From contig NZ_CP133605.1 of NCBI RefSeq assembly GCF_031199965.1, positions 1,272,501-1,336,500 of the forward strand: DNA of 64,000 nucleotides. Direction: 5' to 3'. The notes below the pieces were generated by a model. It was not told the origin of the DNA, made no database searches, and worked only from the letters and a program-made list of their open reading frames with translations. Numbering within the stretch: position 1 is the stretch's first letter; every line of letters starts with the position of its first letter. The stretch is from Paenibacillus sp. D2_2. Its GTDB lineage: Bacteria > Bacillota > Bacilli > Paenibacillales > Paenibacillaceae. Of this stretch, positions 19,978 to 29,208 are shown piece after piece. A program made the translations under genes and the position numbers.

Positions 19978-21202
19978 ATGAAGAAATCGTGGTTAACAGG
20001 AATTAGTTGCATTCTATTAATAGCAGTTTGGTTAGATGGGAAGTTCTCCGGTATCTGCGCAGCAAGGATTTGAGGATGTAAAAGCGGAGCATTGGGCTAA
20101 AAATTCCATCGATACAGCGGTGGAGAAGGGGGATTTCAAAGGGTATGCAGATGGAACATTTAAACCGAACGCGACACTGACCCGTGCCGAATTTGCCGCG
20201 ACATTAGCACGGATTTCAAAGACCGAGGCCACGGACACAGCGGAGAAAGCCTTTGCTGATCTATCAGGACATTGGAGTGAAGCTGAGGTTAATCGTGCAG
20301 TAGCCTTAGGATTTATCGATCCTAAAGATTATCCAAATGGATTTAAACCGAATACACCAGTGACTCGATTTGAGATTGCCAAATGGATGACCTCAGGTCT
20401 GGCTATTGTTGATGAGGATTATAAGCAGGCATTAGAGGATACGAAGACAACGGTTATTCCTGTAAGAGAATATTTTACTCCAGGCATTCCGGAATCAAAG
20501 GCTCCTTATGTAGCGGTGGCTATGGGTACGAAGCTGCTCGGAGGTTACCCGGACGGGACATTTGGACTAAATAGTAATGCTACCCGTGCAGAAGCTTCTA
20601 CGATTCTACTAAGATATGAATCTATTAGCGGTAAGAAGGCTGATGATTTTCTTGGGTTGAAGGAGTTACGACAAGTTGGAACTGACCGAACGAATATGGA
20701 AACGATCAGTCCGTTTACTACAGGAAATACTTCTCTAAATGATGTAGTAGGAAAGAGTTATACGCTTAGAAACAAAGCTGGAAGTTTGAAATTGCGAAAC
20801 TATATTGTAGTAGATTCTAAAGACTTTAAAAATATCGAAAGTATTTATGCTCCTCTATTTATCGATAAAACAGATTATGATAGTCGCCTTGATGAGAAAG
20901 AAACCTTTAGAGCATTTGTTCAAATAACAATCTACCCCAAATCCAACCAATTCGGAATAGATCATTATATGAGTGGTGTATCTGAAGGAGTAGTTCATGG
21001 GAGTAGAATACAAAATGATAATATTGTGAAGAAATACGATTATCTTACATTACCTAATATGAATACAGAACAATTCTTTCGGGATCATCAAGATAAAGAT
21101 GGTGGGGTTACTATCTGGGTTAAAAAATTCCTGAAGGGTGATGTGTATCAACAACTGACAACAGACGCTGATTCATATGCTATAGTCAAAAGAAAGAATT
21201 AA
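19978..21202 (+). CDS. SLH-domain surface protein, distinct from the array (one-base insertion near start)
   Basis: About 407 residues. ATG 19978 opens a signal peptide (MKKSWLTGISCILLIAVWLD) that loses frame at GATGGGAAGTTC near 20040. Removing one A joins it to GSSPVSAQQGFEDVKAEHW, with VSA-QQ as a plausible cleavage site; the ATG at 20036 alone would give a cytoplasmic protein, which is unlikely. SLH motifs: FEDVKAEHWAKNSID...GYADGTFKPNATLTRAEF, a second with ALGFIDPKDYPNGFKPNTPVTRFE, a third with GGYPDGTFGLNSNATRAE. The C-terminal ~170 residues have no recognised domain. It follows the array by 93 bp and could be co-transcribed. Confidence 0.82.
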
Positions 21203-21355
21203 ATGGTGAATAAATCATGTTGAAAAAGTGGATTAATACTCCGAGGAGATAAAAATTATTCCTATAGCACATTACTTTCGTAAGATTATGGGTATTCTGG
21301 AATGTTTTCGATGAAGTTGCCCTTCCACTCTAGGAGGACTAATTTAAATTCCCAA

Positions 21356-21442
21356 TTACTGTCCATTAGCATCTTCGAGCCCAATTAATCCCAGTCCATA
21401 GATATAGTATGCCTTCAATTGCCCGGTTTCGTCTAGTTCCAT
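21356..21442 (-). pseudogene. Fragment of an RHS/YD-repeat core protein
   Basis: On the minus strand 28 codons read MELDETGQLKAYYIYGLGLI..., preceded by VL. This matches the RHS core pattern (LxELDETGxVxAYYxYGLGLI) just before the usual YHYDxRGST region, which is missing because a stop follows. It is the remains of a larger polymorphic-toxin gene. The surrounding 21203-22010 shows no other intact gene. Confidence 0.55.
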
Positions 21443-21604
21443 CAAGACCCCCATCCATTGAACTGCGCATGTTTAACTATCGGTCTATGAGCTTATCTAA
21501 CGTATACTCAACAAGTGAGAGATCACCGAAAGTTCTTTAGTAGAGGGTCTACCAGGGCAGTTCACTCTAAGGTTCTCAGAATTCATTTTTAAACTTTAGT
21601 TTGA

Positions 21605-21781
21605 ATCAAGTTTATTAATATTCGAAAACGACCAGGCGTTGTTTTTTTCTCAATTGGTTTATATCAAATATTGGTTGACGGCAGCGGTATGAGCATATCA
21701 GAGAAAAAAGAGATAGAAAACAAAGCGAAGGCGGTTGCTGTTGAGTATTTTAAAGAGAATTATAATGTAGAAGTGGTTTGA
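21605..21781 (+). pseudogene. Remnant open frame, unknown family
   Basis: About 58 open codons ending ...SISEKKEIENKAKAVAVEY(F)... and a short VEVV tail. It is coding-like (Lys/Glu periodicity, hydrophobic GVVFFSIGLYQI before it) but has no clear ribosome-binding site or start; an ATG at 21702 would leave only 26 residues. It is followed by a strong terminator, as expected for the 3' end of a real gene. Probably a decayed small secreted or immunity-type gene next to the RHS fragment. Confidence 0.4.
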
Positions 21782-21818
21782 AATTCTTATTGAACATGAA
21801 TAAACTCAATTAATTGTC

Positions 21819-21854
21819 AACCTTGATTGGCTTCAAGCCTTTCAAGGTTTTTTT
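21819..21854 (+). terminator. Intrinsic terminator after the remnant frame
   Basis: AACCTTGA / TCAAGGTT outer stem with inner GGCTT/AAGCC, then TTTTTTT. Confidence 0.9.
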
Positions 21855-21987
21855 GACGAGATATCCAATAAAGTCCAATAGATTCCATAAATTACACCTG
21901 ATGGATCTACAGATATAGACAAATTGAACTAGCAATGCAAGTAATAATAGGGTCTTGGCTACAGAAACAATCTAATACCGACAATAA

Positions 21988-22020
21988 ACGACAACATTTT
22001 CAATATTGATATGGTACTAT
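21988..22020 (+). promoter_or_regulatory. Promoter with the shared ACGACAAYATTTTCAAT element
   Basis: ACGACAACATTTTCAAT (21988-22004), 10 nt, then TGGTACTAT with a -10-like TACTAT at 22015-22020. Spacing is identical to the SLH-array promoter at 13141-13173. Confidence 0.5.
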
Positions 22021-22082
22021 TTAACTGTTATGTGGAAAGCAGGATAATAGTGATTCAACTAATAAAAGGAAGGAGCGCGAAG

Positions 22083-23204
22083 ATGAAGAAATTGACAGTT
22101 CTAGCAAGCTTATTCATAGCAAGTTTAATGATTGCAAATGTGGCATTGGCGGCAGGGAAACCGGTTGAACTAATGATGGATGGAGAAAAGTACTTATATG
22201 TTAAGGGAATGAAGGGAGCGATTCCGTATCAGGAAAATGGAGTAACGATGGTTCCGATTCGCTTCGTAACGGATAAATTAGGAGCCAAGGTAGGCTGGAA
22301 TAACGCATCTAAATCTCTGCAAATCCAAAAGGATGAAATCGATCTGACCTTAACGATAGGATCGTCTACGGCTTTAGTTACTGGAAACACAATCAACCTG
22401 CCAGCCAAGGTACTGCAAAAGGACGGGACAGTGATGGTTCCGTTGCAGATTGTTAGTGAAGTATTGAAAGAGGAAGTAGAGTGGGATGAAGAGAGAAATA
22501 CAGTCATTATAAAAACGCCGGGGAAGGAGATTGGAGAGGTCGACCCATATGGACGGAAAATCCGTACAACCAACCTTCCGAAAAACTATAAGGACTACCC
22601 GTATATTTTAGCTGACATTCCGAACAGTATGTATGAGATGAAGTATCCGTATTCCCACAAAACTGATTCTATGGTGTCTTCAAAGTTATATCAATTACCG
22701 GAATTCACCCAAGAGAATATCGACATTTGGATGTCCCATATTAAGGAGTACGGGAATCTCTTGTTAAATTTGGACTACAGAACGATTGATGACAAATGGA
22801 TTGAAGATATGGGTTCTCATATGATCATCTATGCATCTGAACTTAAAAAAAGCGCAGCCTATAAATATTTAGATCATTATAAGGATTGGGCAAAGAAAAA
22901 TAAGATACAAATAGAAGGGACGCTAACTCCAGAACCGTCAATGATTTATAAGGATGGATTTGGAAGTTATTATGTGCGTTCAACAGTAAAATTTAAATTT
23001 AATTACTTTAAAGAATCAAAATATTTAATATTTGATACGTCCAAGGGAGCGTACCAAGACGGGTTTAATTTCAAAAAAGACGTGTGGTATTCCGGATACG
23101 TAGATTTCCCAATTACAACAAATGTAGGAGGATATTGGGGCCCCACTTTAAAGGTAAGTGTTAACGCAAGTATTCTAAATAAATCGCAAATAACTAAAGA
23201 GTAG
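22083..23204 (+). CDS. Secreted 'stalk' (copper-amine-oxidase N-like) domain protein
   Basis: 373 residues. The signal peptide MKKLTVLASLFIASLMIANV is cleaved near ALAA. Two stalk repeats follow: VTMVPIRFVTDKLGAKVGW and VMVPLQIVSEVLKEEVEW. The C-terminal ~200 residues have no recognised domain (MWMSH-like and YLDHYKDW helices, then a beta-rich end). I start at ATG 22083 behind AAAAGGAAGGAGCG rather than at upstream frame-extending codons. The following gene begins 9 bp after its stop. The same pairing, stalk protein then secreted protein, occurs at 5.9-9.6 kb. Confidence 0.85.
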   Translation: MKKLTVLASLFIASLMIANVALAAGKPVELMMDGEKYLYVKGMKGAIPYQENGVTMVPIRFVTDKLGAKVGWNNASKSLQIQKDEIDLTLTIGSSTALVTGNTINLPAKVLQKDGTVMVPLQIVSEVLKEEVEWDEERNTVIIKTPGKEIGEVDPYGRKIRTTNLPKNYKDYPYILADIPNSMYEMKYPYSHKTDSMVSSKLYQLPEFTQENIDIWMSHIKEYGNLLLNLDYRTIDDKWIEDMGSHMIIYASELKKSAAYKYLDHYKDWAKKNKIQIEGTLTPEPSMIYKDGFGSYYVRSTVKFKFNYFKESKYLIFDTSKGAYQDGFNFKKDVWYSGYVDFPITTNVGGYWGPTLKVSVNASILNKSQITKE

Positions 23205-23213
23205 TTGGCAATT

Positions 23214-24194
23214 ATGAAGAGTTACTATAAGAAGTTTATTGTTTTCACAGTTTTTGTATTGTTATTTACTAATTTATCAATATATCAGGCCAGAGCAGCG
23301 CCAATTGTAAACATAGAAAACGGAGCCCTCAAATTCAGCATCACCTCCACCGCCGCTAGTTCTTCCATCCGTTATAAAACGATAGGATGGACGGTTAGAA
23401 CCGATGAGGTTTGTACGTGGAAAGGAAAAAACAAAGATGATTGCAAACCTACGGCTAGTGGGAAATTTGTTACTTTCGAGGGTACAAAGGATGTAAAGCA
23501 AACAGGACAAGATCCGAACCCGTCTATCCCCGGAAAACCGGTGACAACCTTCTTCGAGGTTCCAGAGGCTAAAGTTACGAAAGGTTTGTTAGATAATGGG
23601 ATGGGGGACATCAAGCAAGGGGGAAACTGTACTTAAGTGCTGTCATGATATCGATTGATGGGAACGATAACAAAAGAAGTGGTCCCTGGTACTCCTTGCA
23701 GGAAATAAAAAATGCGGAATCTTGGACCGAAGAAGGAATATCAGGGATTAGCGATGCCGCAGGTTGTAGATGCACAGCGTGCGAATGCCTCGATCCAGCA
23801 GTGGTATGGAGAATATAGTCTAACAGCCGCCCCGTATATCGTGAAGGCCGGGGAGTCGCTGCAGGAATATCACCAGAAGAATGGGAAGCTGGATGATAAA
23901 TCGCAGGTGTTCCTGCAGAACCGCTATAAGAATGGATATATCCTGGTGAACTTTGATATTGAGAGTATCCGGGATGGCAAGCTGAATGAGCCGCATTTGC
24001 AGTATATTCACGCTCCGGAGATGAACAAGGTAATCGGGGGTATGAAGCGCCAGAATCAGTGGGAGATGGAAGGGTTCCAGTCCAAGGTTCAGGATGCCTA
24101 CGGCAATATATTCGAACTGAAGGATGGGGATGTGGTCCTGTACCACGCTAACAAATCGAGCCGGGACGATTTTCAATCCCGAGTGACACATTAA
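23214..24194 (+). CDS. Secreted protein of unknown function, paired with the stalk gene (two frame breaks)
   Basis: The signal peptide MKSYYKKFIVFTVFVLLFTN leads to mature APIVNIENGALKFSITSTA and IRYKTIGWTVRTDEVC, a beginning typical of the Athe_2463-type proteins of Paenibacillus (family name from memory). Frame 0 stops at 23636, but one lost G in CAAGGGGGAAA (about 23620) continues it as KLYLSAVMISIDGNDN...WYSLQEIKNAESW. A second break near 23720 (one extra base) returns to frame 0 as KKEYQGLAMPQVVDAQRANAS through ...SRVTH. The composite is about 326 residues. Each segment is coding-like on its own, so I treat it as one gene with two errors, but real decay cannot be excluded. A tail relic exists at 12.9 kb. 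Confidence 0.65.
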
Positions 24195-24214
24195 TGGAAG
24201 ACTTTCTTGAAGAT

Positions 24215-24246
24215 AAGGCAAGCTGGCGTATCCCGGCTTGCCTTTT
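24215..24246 (+). terminator. Intrinsic terminator
   Basis: AAGGCAAGC / GCTTGCCTT 9-bp stem followed by TTTG. Its degenerate twin lies at 12972-13003. Confidence 0.85.
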
Positions 24247-24348
24247 GCATGCATATCCTGACGAGTGTTCAATGATGTACAGTTTAGTTATGGGTATCAC
24301 ATGTGGATATTAATTGTTACCCCTCTACCCCTCCCCTCATTTCTAGTA

Positions 24349-24449
24349 TATAATTAAAGTTTAAAAGTTTAATATTCAGCATCTGAAGATGACTTCTCAT
24401 ACATAATCATGTCAAGGAACAGAGTTGACGCGGAGGTGTCAGCTTTTTT
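24349..24449 (+). promoter_or_regulatory. Promoter plus leader hairpin with T run: candidate attenuator of the transporter gene
   Basis: A -10-like TATAAT lies at 24349-24354 (no good -35). Downstream at 24423-24449, AGTTGACGC / GTGTCAGCT pairs in 9 bp (with G-U) around a GGAG loop and is followed by six T including the last stem base. A terminator between a promoter and the gene start at 24522 suggests conditional readthrough. A small upstream CATCT/AGATG hairpin could be part of a switch. No known riboswitch consensus was recognised. Confidence 0.4.
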
Positions 24450-24521
24450 CTATGAGCTTCTTACGGTATCAAAGAAAAAATACATAAATAGAGAGAAACA
24501 TGGAGTAGGAGGAAGAGAGAA

Positions 24522-25427
24522 ATGTGGTTTGTCTTTGCTGTGGCTGCGGCAACATGCTTTGGGATGCGGGGAATCTTGTATCAGTGGACGTCCCAGCGTC
24601 CGCTTGATCGGAATTTATTGTTATTTGGCGTTTATTTATCGGGAACGATGATTGCTCTAGCAAGCAATGTGTTTGCGGGTCAAGCGTGGAATAATGGAGC
24701 GTTGATCGGTCTATTGATGGGGGTATTCTCCTTTATCGCCAATGCTTCTATGTACAAAGGTTATGCGGTTGGCAAAGCATCGTTGATCGCTTTGTTCACA
24801 GGACTACCGCCCGTGGTCGTGGTGATCGCAGCTTATCTGTTGTGGGGAGAGACGTTGAATCCATGGCAGATCATTTCCTTTGTCGTGGTTATTATCGGTC
24901 TATTGCTGATCAAGTACTCTCAGGATTTGAAGCTCGGACAATTTAAAGGGATTCAATGGGGGCTTCTGACCATGCTGTTCTTCGGTATGACGGATTTAAC
25001 CTCCAAGCAGGCTACACTTTCCGGCGCTTCTACGCTTCCGTTGTTATCCGTGATGTATGGGACGGGAGCGGTACTATTTGGAACACAGTGGACGATAAGC
25101 CAATACAGAACCTCTAAGAAAGCTATCGTAGAGACAGAAGGCTCTGTATCGAATGAGCAAGCAGCTTCGGCGCCCGTGCAATGGAGTCGCGGCAAGACGC
25201 TCGGCTGGGGTCTATTTGTCGGGATATCGAATATCGCCGGCATGATCTTCCTGATTCCTGCTTTTCGTGGGGGAGTAACCGGAATCGTCTCAGCGATCAG
25301 CGCCATGAACGTTGTGTTCGTGCTGCTATATGCCCGGTTCTATCTGAAGGAGACGATGGCGCGGCGGGAAATCATAGGATTGTCGACCGCACTGATTGGT
25401 ATTTTGCTGCTACGTTTGCTGGCCTAG
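24522..25427 (+). CDS. EamA/DMT-family transporter
   Basis: 301 residues, ten predicted membrane helices, in two five-helix halves. An EamA-type beginning (WFVFAVAAATCFGMRGILYQW), VGKASLIALFTGLPPVVVVIAAYLLWGE at the end of the first half, and a second half ending with FYLKETMARREIIGLSTALIGILLL. Members export or import small metabolites; the substrate cannot be told from sequence. ATG follows GGAGTAGGAGGAAGAG. It appears monocistronic, between the candidate attenuator and a bidirectional terminator. Confidence 0.9.
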   Translation: MWFVFAVAAATCFGMRGILYQWTSQRPLDRNLLLFGVYLSGTMIALASNVFAGQAWNNGALIGLLMGVFSFIANASMYKGYAVGKASLIALFTGLPPVVVVIAAYLLWGETLNPWQIISFVVVIIGLLLIKYSQDLKLGQFKGIQWGLLTMLFFGMTDLTSKQATLSGASTLPLLSVMYGTGAVLFGTQWTISQYRTSKKAIVETEGSVSNEQAASAPVQWSRGKTLGWGLFVGISNIAGMIFLIPAFRGGVTGIVSAISAMNVVFVLLYARFYLKETMARREIIGLSTALIGILLLRLLA

Positions 25428-25436
25428 CATAAAAAC

Positions 25437-25484
25437 AAACCCGAAAGAAAGCATCCTTTAAAAGGCGGCTATCTTTCGGGTTTT
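25437..25484. terminator. Bidirectional terminator
   Basis: AAACCCGAAAGA pairs with TCTTTCGGGTTTT around a GC-rich loop. A-rich before and T-rich after, so it serves the transporter (+) and the lipoprotein gene (-). Confidence 0.9.
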
Positions 25485-25500
25485 CCTCATTTACTACTGC

Positions 25501-26495
25501 TCAAGACTCTATCCCCAAAAACTTCTCACGCATCTGCTTCAATTCATCAGAATCCTTATAGTCGTTCTTGGCCGCGGTATCCATATATTGCTTGAGCTCG
25601 GTAAGAAGCTGGCTTTGGCAGGCCTCCGATTTGCTAACATAAGATTTGTAAGTTTTCTGGGCATCATCGTTCATGATGCGCGTGGTATAGTCGAATAACT
25701 GACTATTATCACTTCCAAAGAAAATAGCCCCCTTGTACTGCCGGAACAAATTCTTAATTTCATTATTACGAAGGGAAGCCGGATAATTCGTCATGAAGGA
25801 CTCGGTATCAAGCGCCCGATTAAGTAGTTCTTCAAGGCTGATGGCAATCGAAGCATCACGTAGAGATGGTTCCTTAGTTTCCTGGACCATTAGCCTGATA
25901 TAATCCGAGATATCTTCCGTGGTCTTATCTTCGTATTTTGCATAGGCTTCATAATCGATGATAGGGAAGAATGTCCCCTCAATGGAATAGAGAAAATAAC
26001 CGTTGTCTTGTGTATCAGCTAGTAGATTCTTCAGCTTGCCATCCGACAATTGGGAAATGATCTCGTCCAAGCTGTGTGTGTAAGGATCGGTATTCATCAG
26101 TTCCTGCTGGATGCCTTGTTCGTTATAGCGTTCTTGAAGGGTCGGTTTTACTTGTAACTGCGCGTCCTCTAGAGAGAGAACCATTTGCGTTGCCTGCTCT
26201 CTAGGCACCTCATCGATGTGCTCCTGAAGATAGCTAATCGCTTCTGACAGCTTACCATCGTTCTGTAATAATGCGTTATACTCGGCGCTTACCTTCGCAG
26301 CTTGATCCGCTCTCGCTTGATCTTCTTGATTTGTAGAGGGATTATTCTGTTCATTTGATGGGCCGTTCTGTTCATTCGCACTATTATTGTTCGGGGATCT
26401 ATATTTGGTTCCTTGTCTATCTGCTTATCACTGCATGCCGCAAGTGCCAATACCGTTGCTAGGGCCAGCGTTATCCTCATCATCCTCTTACGCAA
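25501..26495 (-). CDS. Predicted lipoprotein of unknown function (frame break)
   Basis: About 331 residues. The N-terminus MRKRMMRITLALATVLALAAC has a lipobox (LAAC) directing lipid attachment at Cys. An Asn/Gln/Ser-rich linker (NNNSANEQN, NNPSTNQEDQ) spans from the membrane, followed by an all-helical domain (SAEYNALLQNDGKLSEAISYLQ to REKFLGIES) without recognised fold. The signal peptide frame and the main frame (25501-26208 plus its open upstream part) are joined at GATCCCCGAA near 26397 by one missing C. I chose TTG 26495, 9 nt behind AAGGAGG; no ATG fits better. Confidence 0.75.
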
Positions 26496-26573
26496 TACAT
26501 TATTCCTCCTTAGATGAGATGCCTTTTGGTAATAATAACGCTGGCTCGCCCTAAAAGTTGCAGTAATTTCCAA

Positions 26574-28202
26574 TTAGTTTATTTTATGAAAATGAGATAT
26601 GACGAATACGGCTGGGGAGTTCCAGTAAATCGTGACTTCATTGCCGGCATAGCTGTCCTGATGGTCGATATAGCATTGTGCCGGTGCTTTGCCCTGTAGA
26701 TGCTCTATCATGTAATCGTCATTTAGGCCATGATTTGGACCGCCAGCGACAAGGCCGGGCACTGGTTCATCAATCTTATCTCCGACAGAAGGACGATGGT
26801 GCGGATGTATGACGGAACGATCCCCATCAGCCGGTAACATAGCTTATATCCAGCACATTACGTCCCAACAAATAATGTATATGCTCCAGCGCACAAACTT
26901 CGTATTTCTTTCTTCCGCTAAAGTGATGGGCAAGCAATAGCAGCATGGCCTGATTCATCAGAATCATATTGCTGCCCCAAATATAGTTCGTCTCTGCGAG
27001 GGAGATCAAATAACCGTCCGTAGCGCTGCGGCGGAGTAGTTGGTCTGCTTCATCCATCAGTCCGTTTGACAGAGAGGAGTGTAACTCAGGCTCTATCTCA
27101 AAGTTATCATTCAGTAGATAGGCGATCGTTCCATATCCCCCATATCTGCCCATCCGAGCTCATACTTAGGAAAAGATTTCTTTGCCAGTTCAAGAAAGTC
27201 CTCGTGGTAAGTGGATTCTCCAGTTGTACGGTACAGCTCGGCCGCGGCCCAGTAGCGTTCATCCAGATCCAGATGATCCCCATATTCGCCAGTGTACACA
27301 TCCATAGGGTTTCTGAAGCCTCGGACGTCTGGATGTTCTTCAAGCCAAGACCATGCTCGTCTTGCTGCCTGGAGGCAGTGCTGGGCAAATTCAGGATCAA
27401 AGGGCATGTAAATTCGGCATGCCATGGCCATGACTCCGGCAAAGCATCCGGTTGCCGTTGCTGAGACAGGAAGGAAGTATAGCTCATCATGGTCATTTTC
27501 CGGCATTACGTGAAGTGCAGGGAAATATTTGGTCGTGAGCTTATGGAACACCCCACCATTTCGCTCATCCTGCATTTTGAATAGCCATTCCAGCTCATAA
27601 CGGCATTCATGCAGAATATCGGGGGTCTTCCCATCCGTCTCTGGAATTGGAGTAGCCTGGTAAAAGGCTTCTGAATGAAGCTCGTAGGCGAGAAGAAGAT
27701 CGGCGACGGCCTTAGCTCCAGGACCGGTATATTTGCCATAATCCCCAGCATCATGCCAGCCACCACAGCTGTCTAGTTTACGTGATGGTTCGTCGTATAC
27801 GATTCCTTCTTGGGTATGGCAGGCTTGATGCGTCCACGCCCCAGCATACTTTTCCTCAAGTTTCATTCCACAACGGAACAAATAGAACGCTCGTAATAGC
27901 CCGCGGTGAACCTGTTCGTAGGGTTGCTCTGAAATGGAGAAAGAAGCTGATTTGTTGTCATTCAACTCGATATGATATGTTCCGGGTGTAGTCCAACTGG
28001 AGAAGTCGGCCTGAGATATCGTCACTCCAGCCACACGATCCATGACCGGATCGGTGGTATTCCCTTCAAGCACAATCTCTCCAAGCCTATCGTCAACGAG
28101 ATAGAAAGCTCCGCTATCGTTAGCAATAACGGCGATTTTGCCAGAGTTCATAGGATAGCCGATTTGATTCACGGTAATATTGCGTTGCCCTTGTCCGTTC
28201 AT
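26574..28202 (-). CDS. Glycoside hydrolase family 9 enzyme, no signal peptide (two frame breaks)
   Basis: Composite of about 542 residues. An N-terminal CelD_N-like Ig domain (VNQIGYPMNSGKIAVI, residues ~8-90) precedes the (alpha/alpha)6 GH9 catalytic domain. Visible signatures: GGWHDAGDYGKY with the catalytic DAGD, near the C-terminus HPHHRPS, and DSYAGNEVTIYWNSP with the general-acid Glu. Breaks: one G lost in GATATGGGGGATATGG (about 27140; restores ADMGGYGTIAYLL) and one extra T near 26838 (restores YVTGDGDRSVIHPHHRP). There is no signal peptide, so it probably acts inside the cell on imported oligosaccharides, as for GH9 exo-acting glucosidases/glucosaminidases; the substrate is inferred. 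GGAGGG precedes ATG 28202, and a LacI/cre-type operator lies 21-34 bp upstream. Confidence 0.88.
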
Positions 28203-28222
28203 CTTTGCTCACCCTCCAGATA

Positions 28223-28236
28223 TGTAATCGTTTTCA
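28223..28236 (-). promoter_or_regulatory. LacI-family/cre-type operator at the GH9 start
   Basis: On the minus strand TGAAAACGATTACA fits the TGNAANCGNWNNCA catabolite/LacI-type consensus. It lies just upstream of the GH9 ribosome-binding site, where binding would block elongation or initiation. It may be bound by CcpA or by the LacI regulator encoded at 29.7-30.7 kb. Confidence 0.55.
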
Positions 28237-28391
28237 AATATACGAAGCCGATTTCTGTTAACATCATTCATATCCTCACATGTTCTGGATAGATTGGCAA
28301 GACTGCTTATTAAATCACATACCTTCATTATTATGAATCACGCCTTGGTAAGAGTACTGTTCATATTTAGTTAGAGCATGGTACTATTGCA

Positions 28392-28413
28392 TATAATTGG
28401 GGGAGACCCCCAA
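28392..28413 (+). promoter_or_regulatory. -10 element followed at once by a perfect hairpin
   Basis: TATAAT 28392-28397; then TTGGGGG-AGA-CCCCCAA (28397-28413). The hairpin would form at or next to the transcript 5' end, as in 5'-stabilising stem-loops. It serves the gene at 28450; no convincing -35 hexamer was found. Confidence 0.4.
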
Positions 28414-28449
28414 ACAGAACTATTAGATCCTTGAAGGAGTGAAGGGAAC

Positions 28450-29208
28450 ATGGATGCATTCTTTTCCGCCGGGGCGATGTCCGGATTTGTCCTTCTATCG
28501 CTTCCTCATATACTGGCGCTTGGTGCCGTACTGATACTTATTCTAGGGCTATATTATGCGAGAATTACGATACGCAATCATCCATGGTTAAGGAGAACCG
28601 TCCGCTACGGCTTGGCGATGCTCTTATTTCTGTCCGAGGCTAGCCTAAATATCTGGTATTTGGAGCAGAACCTCTGGGATGCTCGGTACACGCTGCCACT
28701 TGAGCTATGTAGTCTTACGCTGTTGCTCTCAATCATCATGCTGCTGACAGGTAGCCGCTGGCTTTATCCTTTTCTGTTCTTCGCTGGGATCGCGGGTGCG
28801 CTTCAAGCGCTGCTTACGCCTAATTTGCTGTATGGATTTCCACATTTCCGCTATTTACAATTTTTCATCTCTCATGCGGCGATTATATTGGCTTCGTTAT
28901 ACATGACCTGGATCGAAAACTATAGGCTGGGCTGGAGGTCCATCGTCTGGGCAATACTTATGCTGAATATATCGGCGGCGGCCATTTGGGGAGTGGACCA
29001 TGCTATCGGGGCTAACTATATGTTCCTGGCTCATAAGCCAGATACAGCGTCTTTGCTCGATCTACTCGGCCCCTATCCGTATTATTTGCTCGTGGAGGAA
29101 GGAATCGCACTGCTGATGTTCATCATTTTATATGTCGTCTTCTTCTTACTTCCCGATAAAATAGCGCAGCGTAACCGCATTAGGAAAGGAGCTCGATCAT
29201 CATCATGA
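28450..29208 (+). CDS. YwaF-family (TIGR02206-like) integral membrane protein
   Basis: 252 residues, about seven predicted membrane helices with short loops. Family hallmarks include NIWYLEQNLWDARYTLPLELCSL near residues 75-95 and the late SLLDLLGPYPYYLL motif. The biochemical role of the family is not known. ATG 28450 follows GAAGGAGTGAAG. Its stop overlaps the start of the next gene in ATGA (29205-29208), indicating translational coupling with the DNA-repair gene mug. Confidence 0.82.
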   Translation: MDAFFSAGAMSGFVLLSLPHILALGAVLILILGLYYARITIRNHPWLRRTVRYGLAMLLFLSEASLNIWYLEQNLWDARYTLPLELCSLTLLLSIIMLLTGSRWLYPFLFFAGIAGALQALLTPNLLYGFPHFRYLQFFISHAAIILASLYMTWIENYRLGWRSIVWAILMLNISAAAIWGVDHAIGANYMFLAHKPDTASLLDLLGPYPYYLLVEEGIALLMFIILYVVFFLLPDKIAQRNRIRKGARSSS

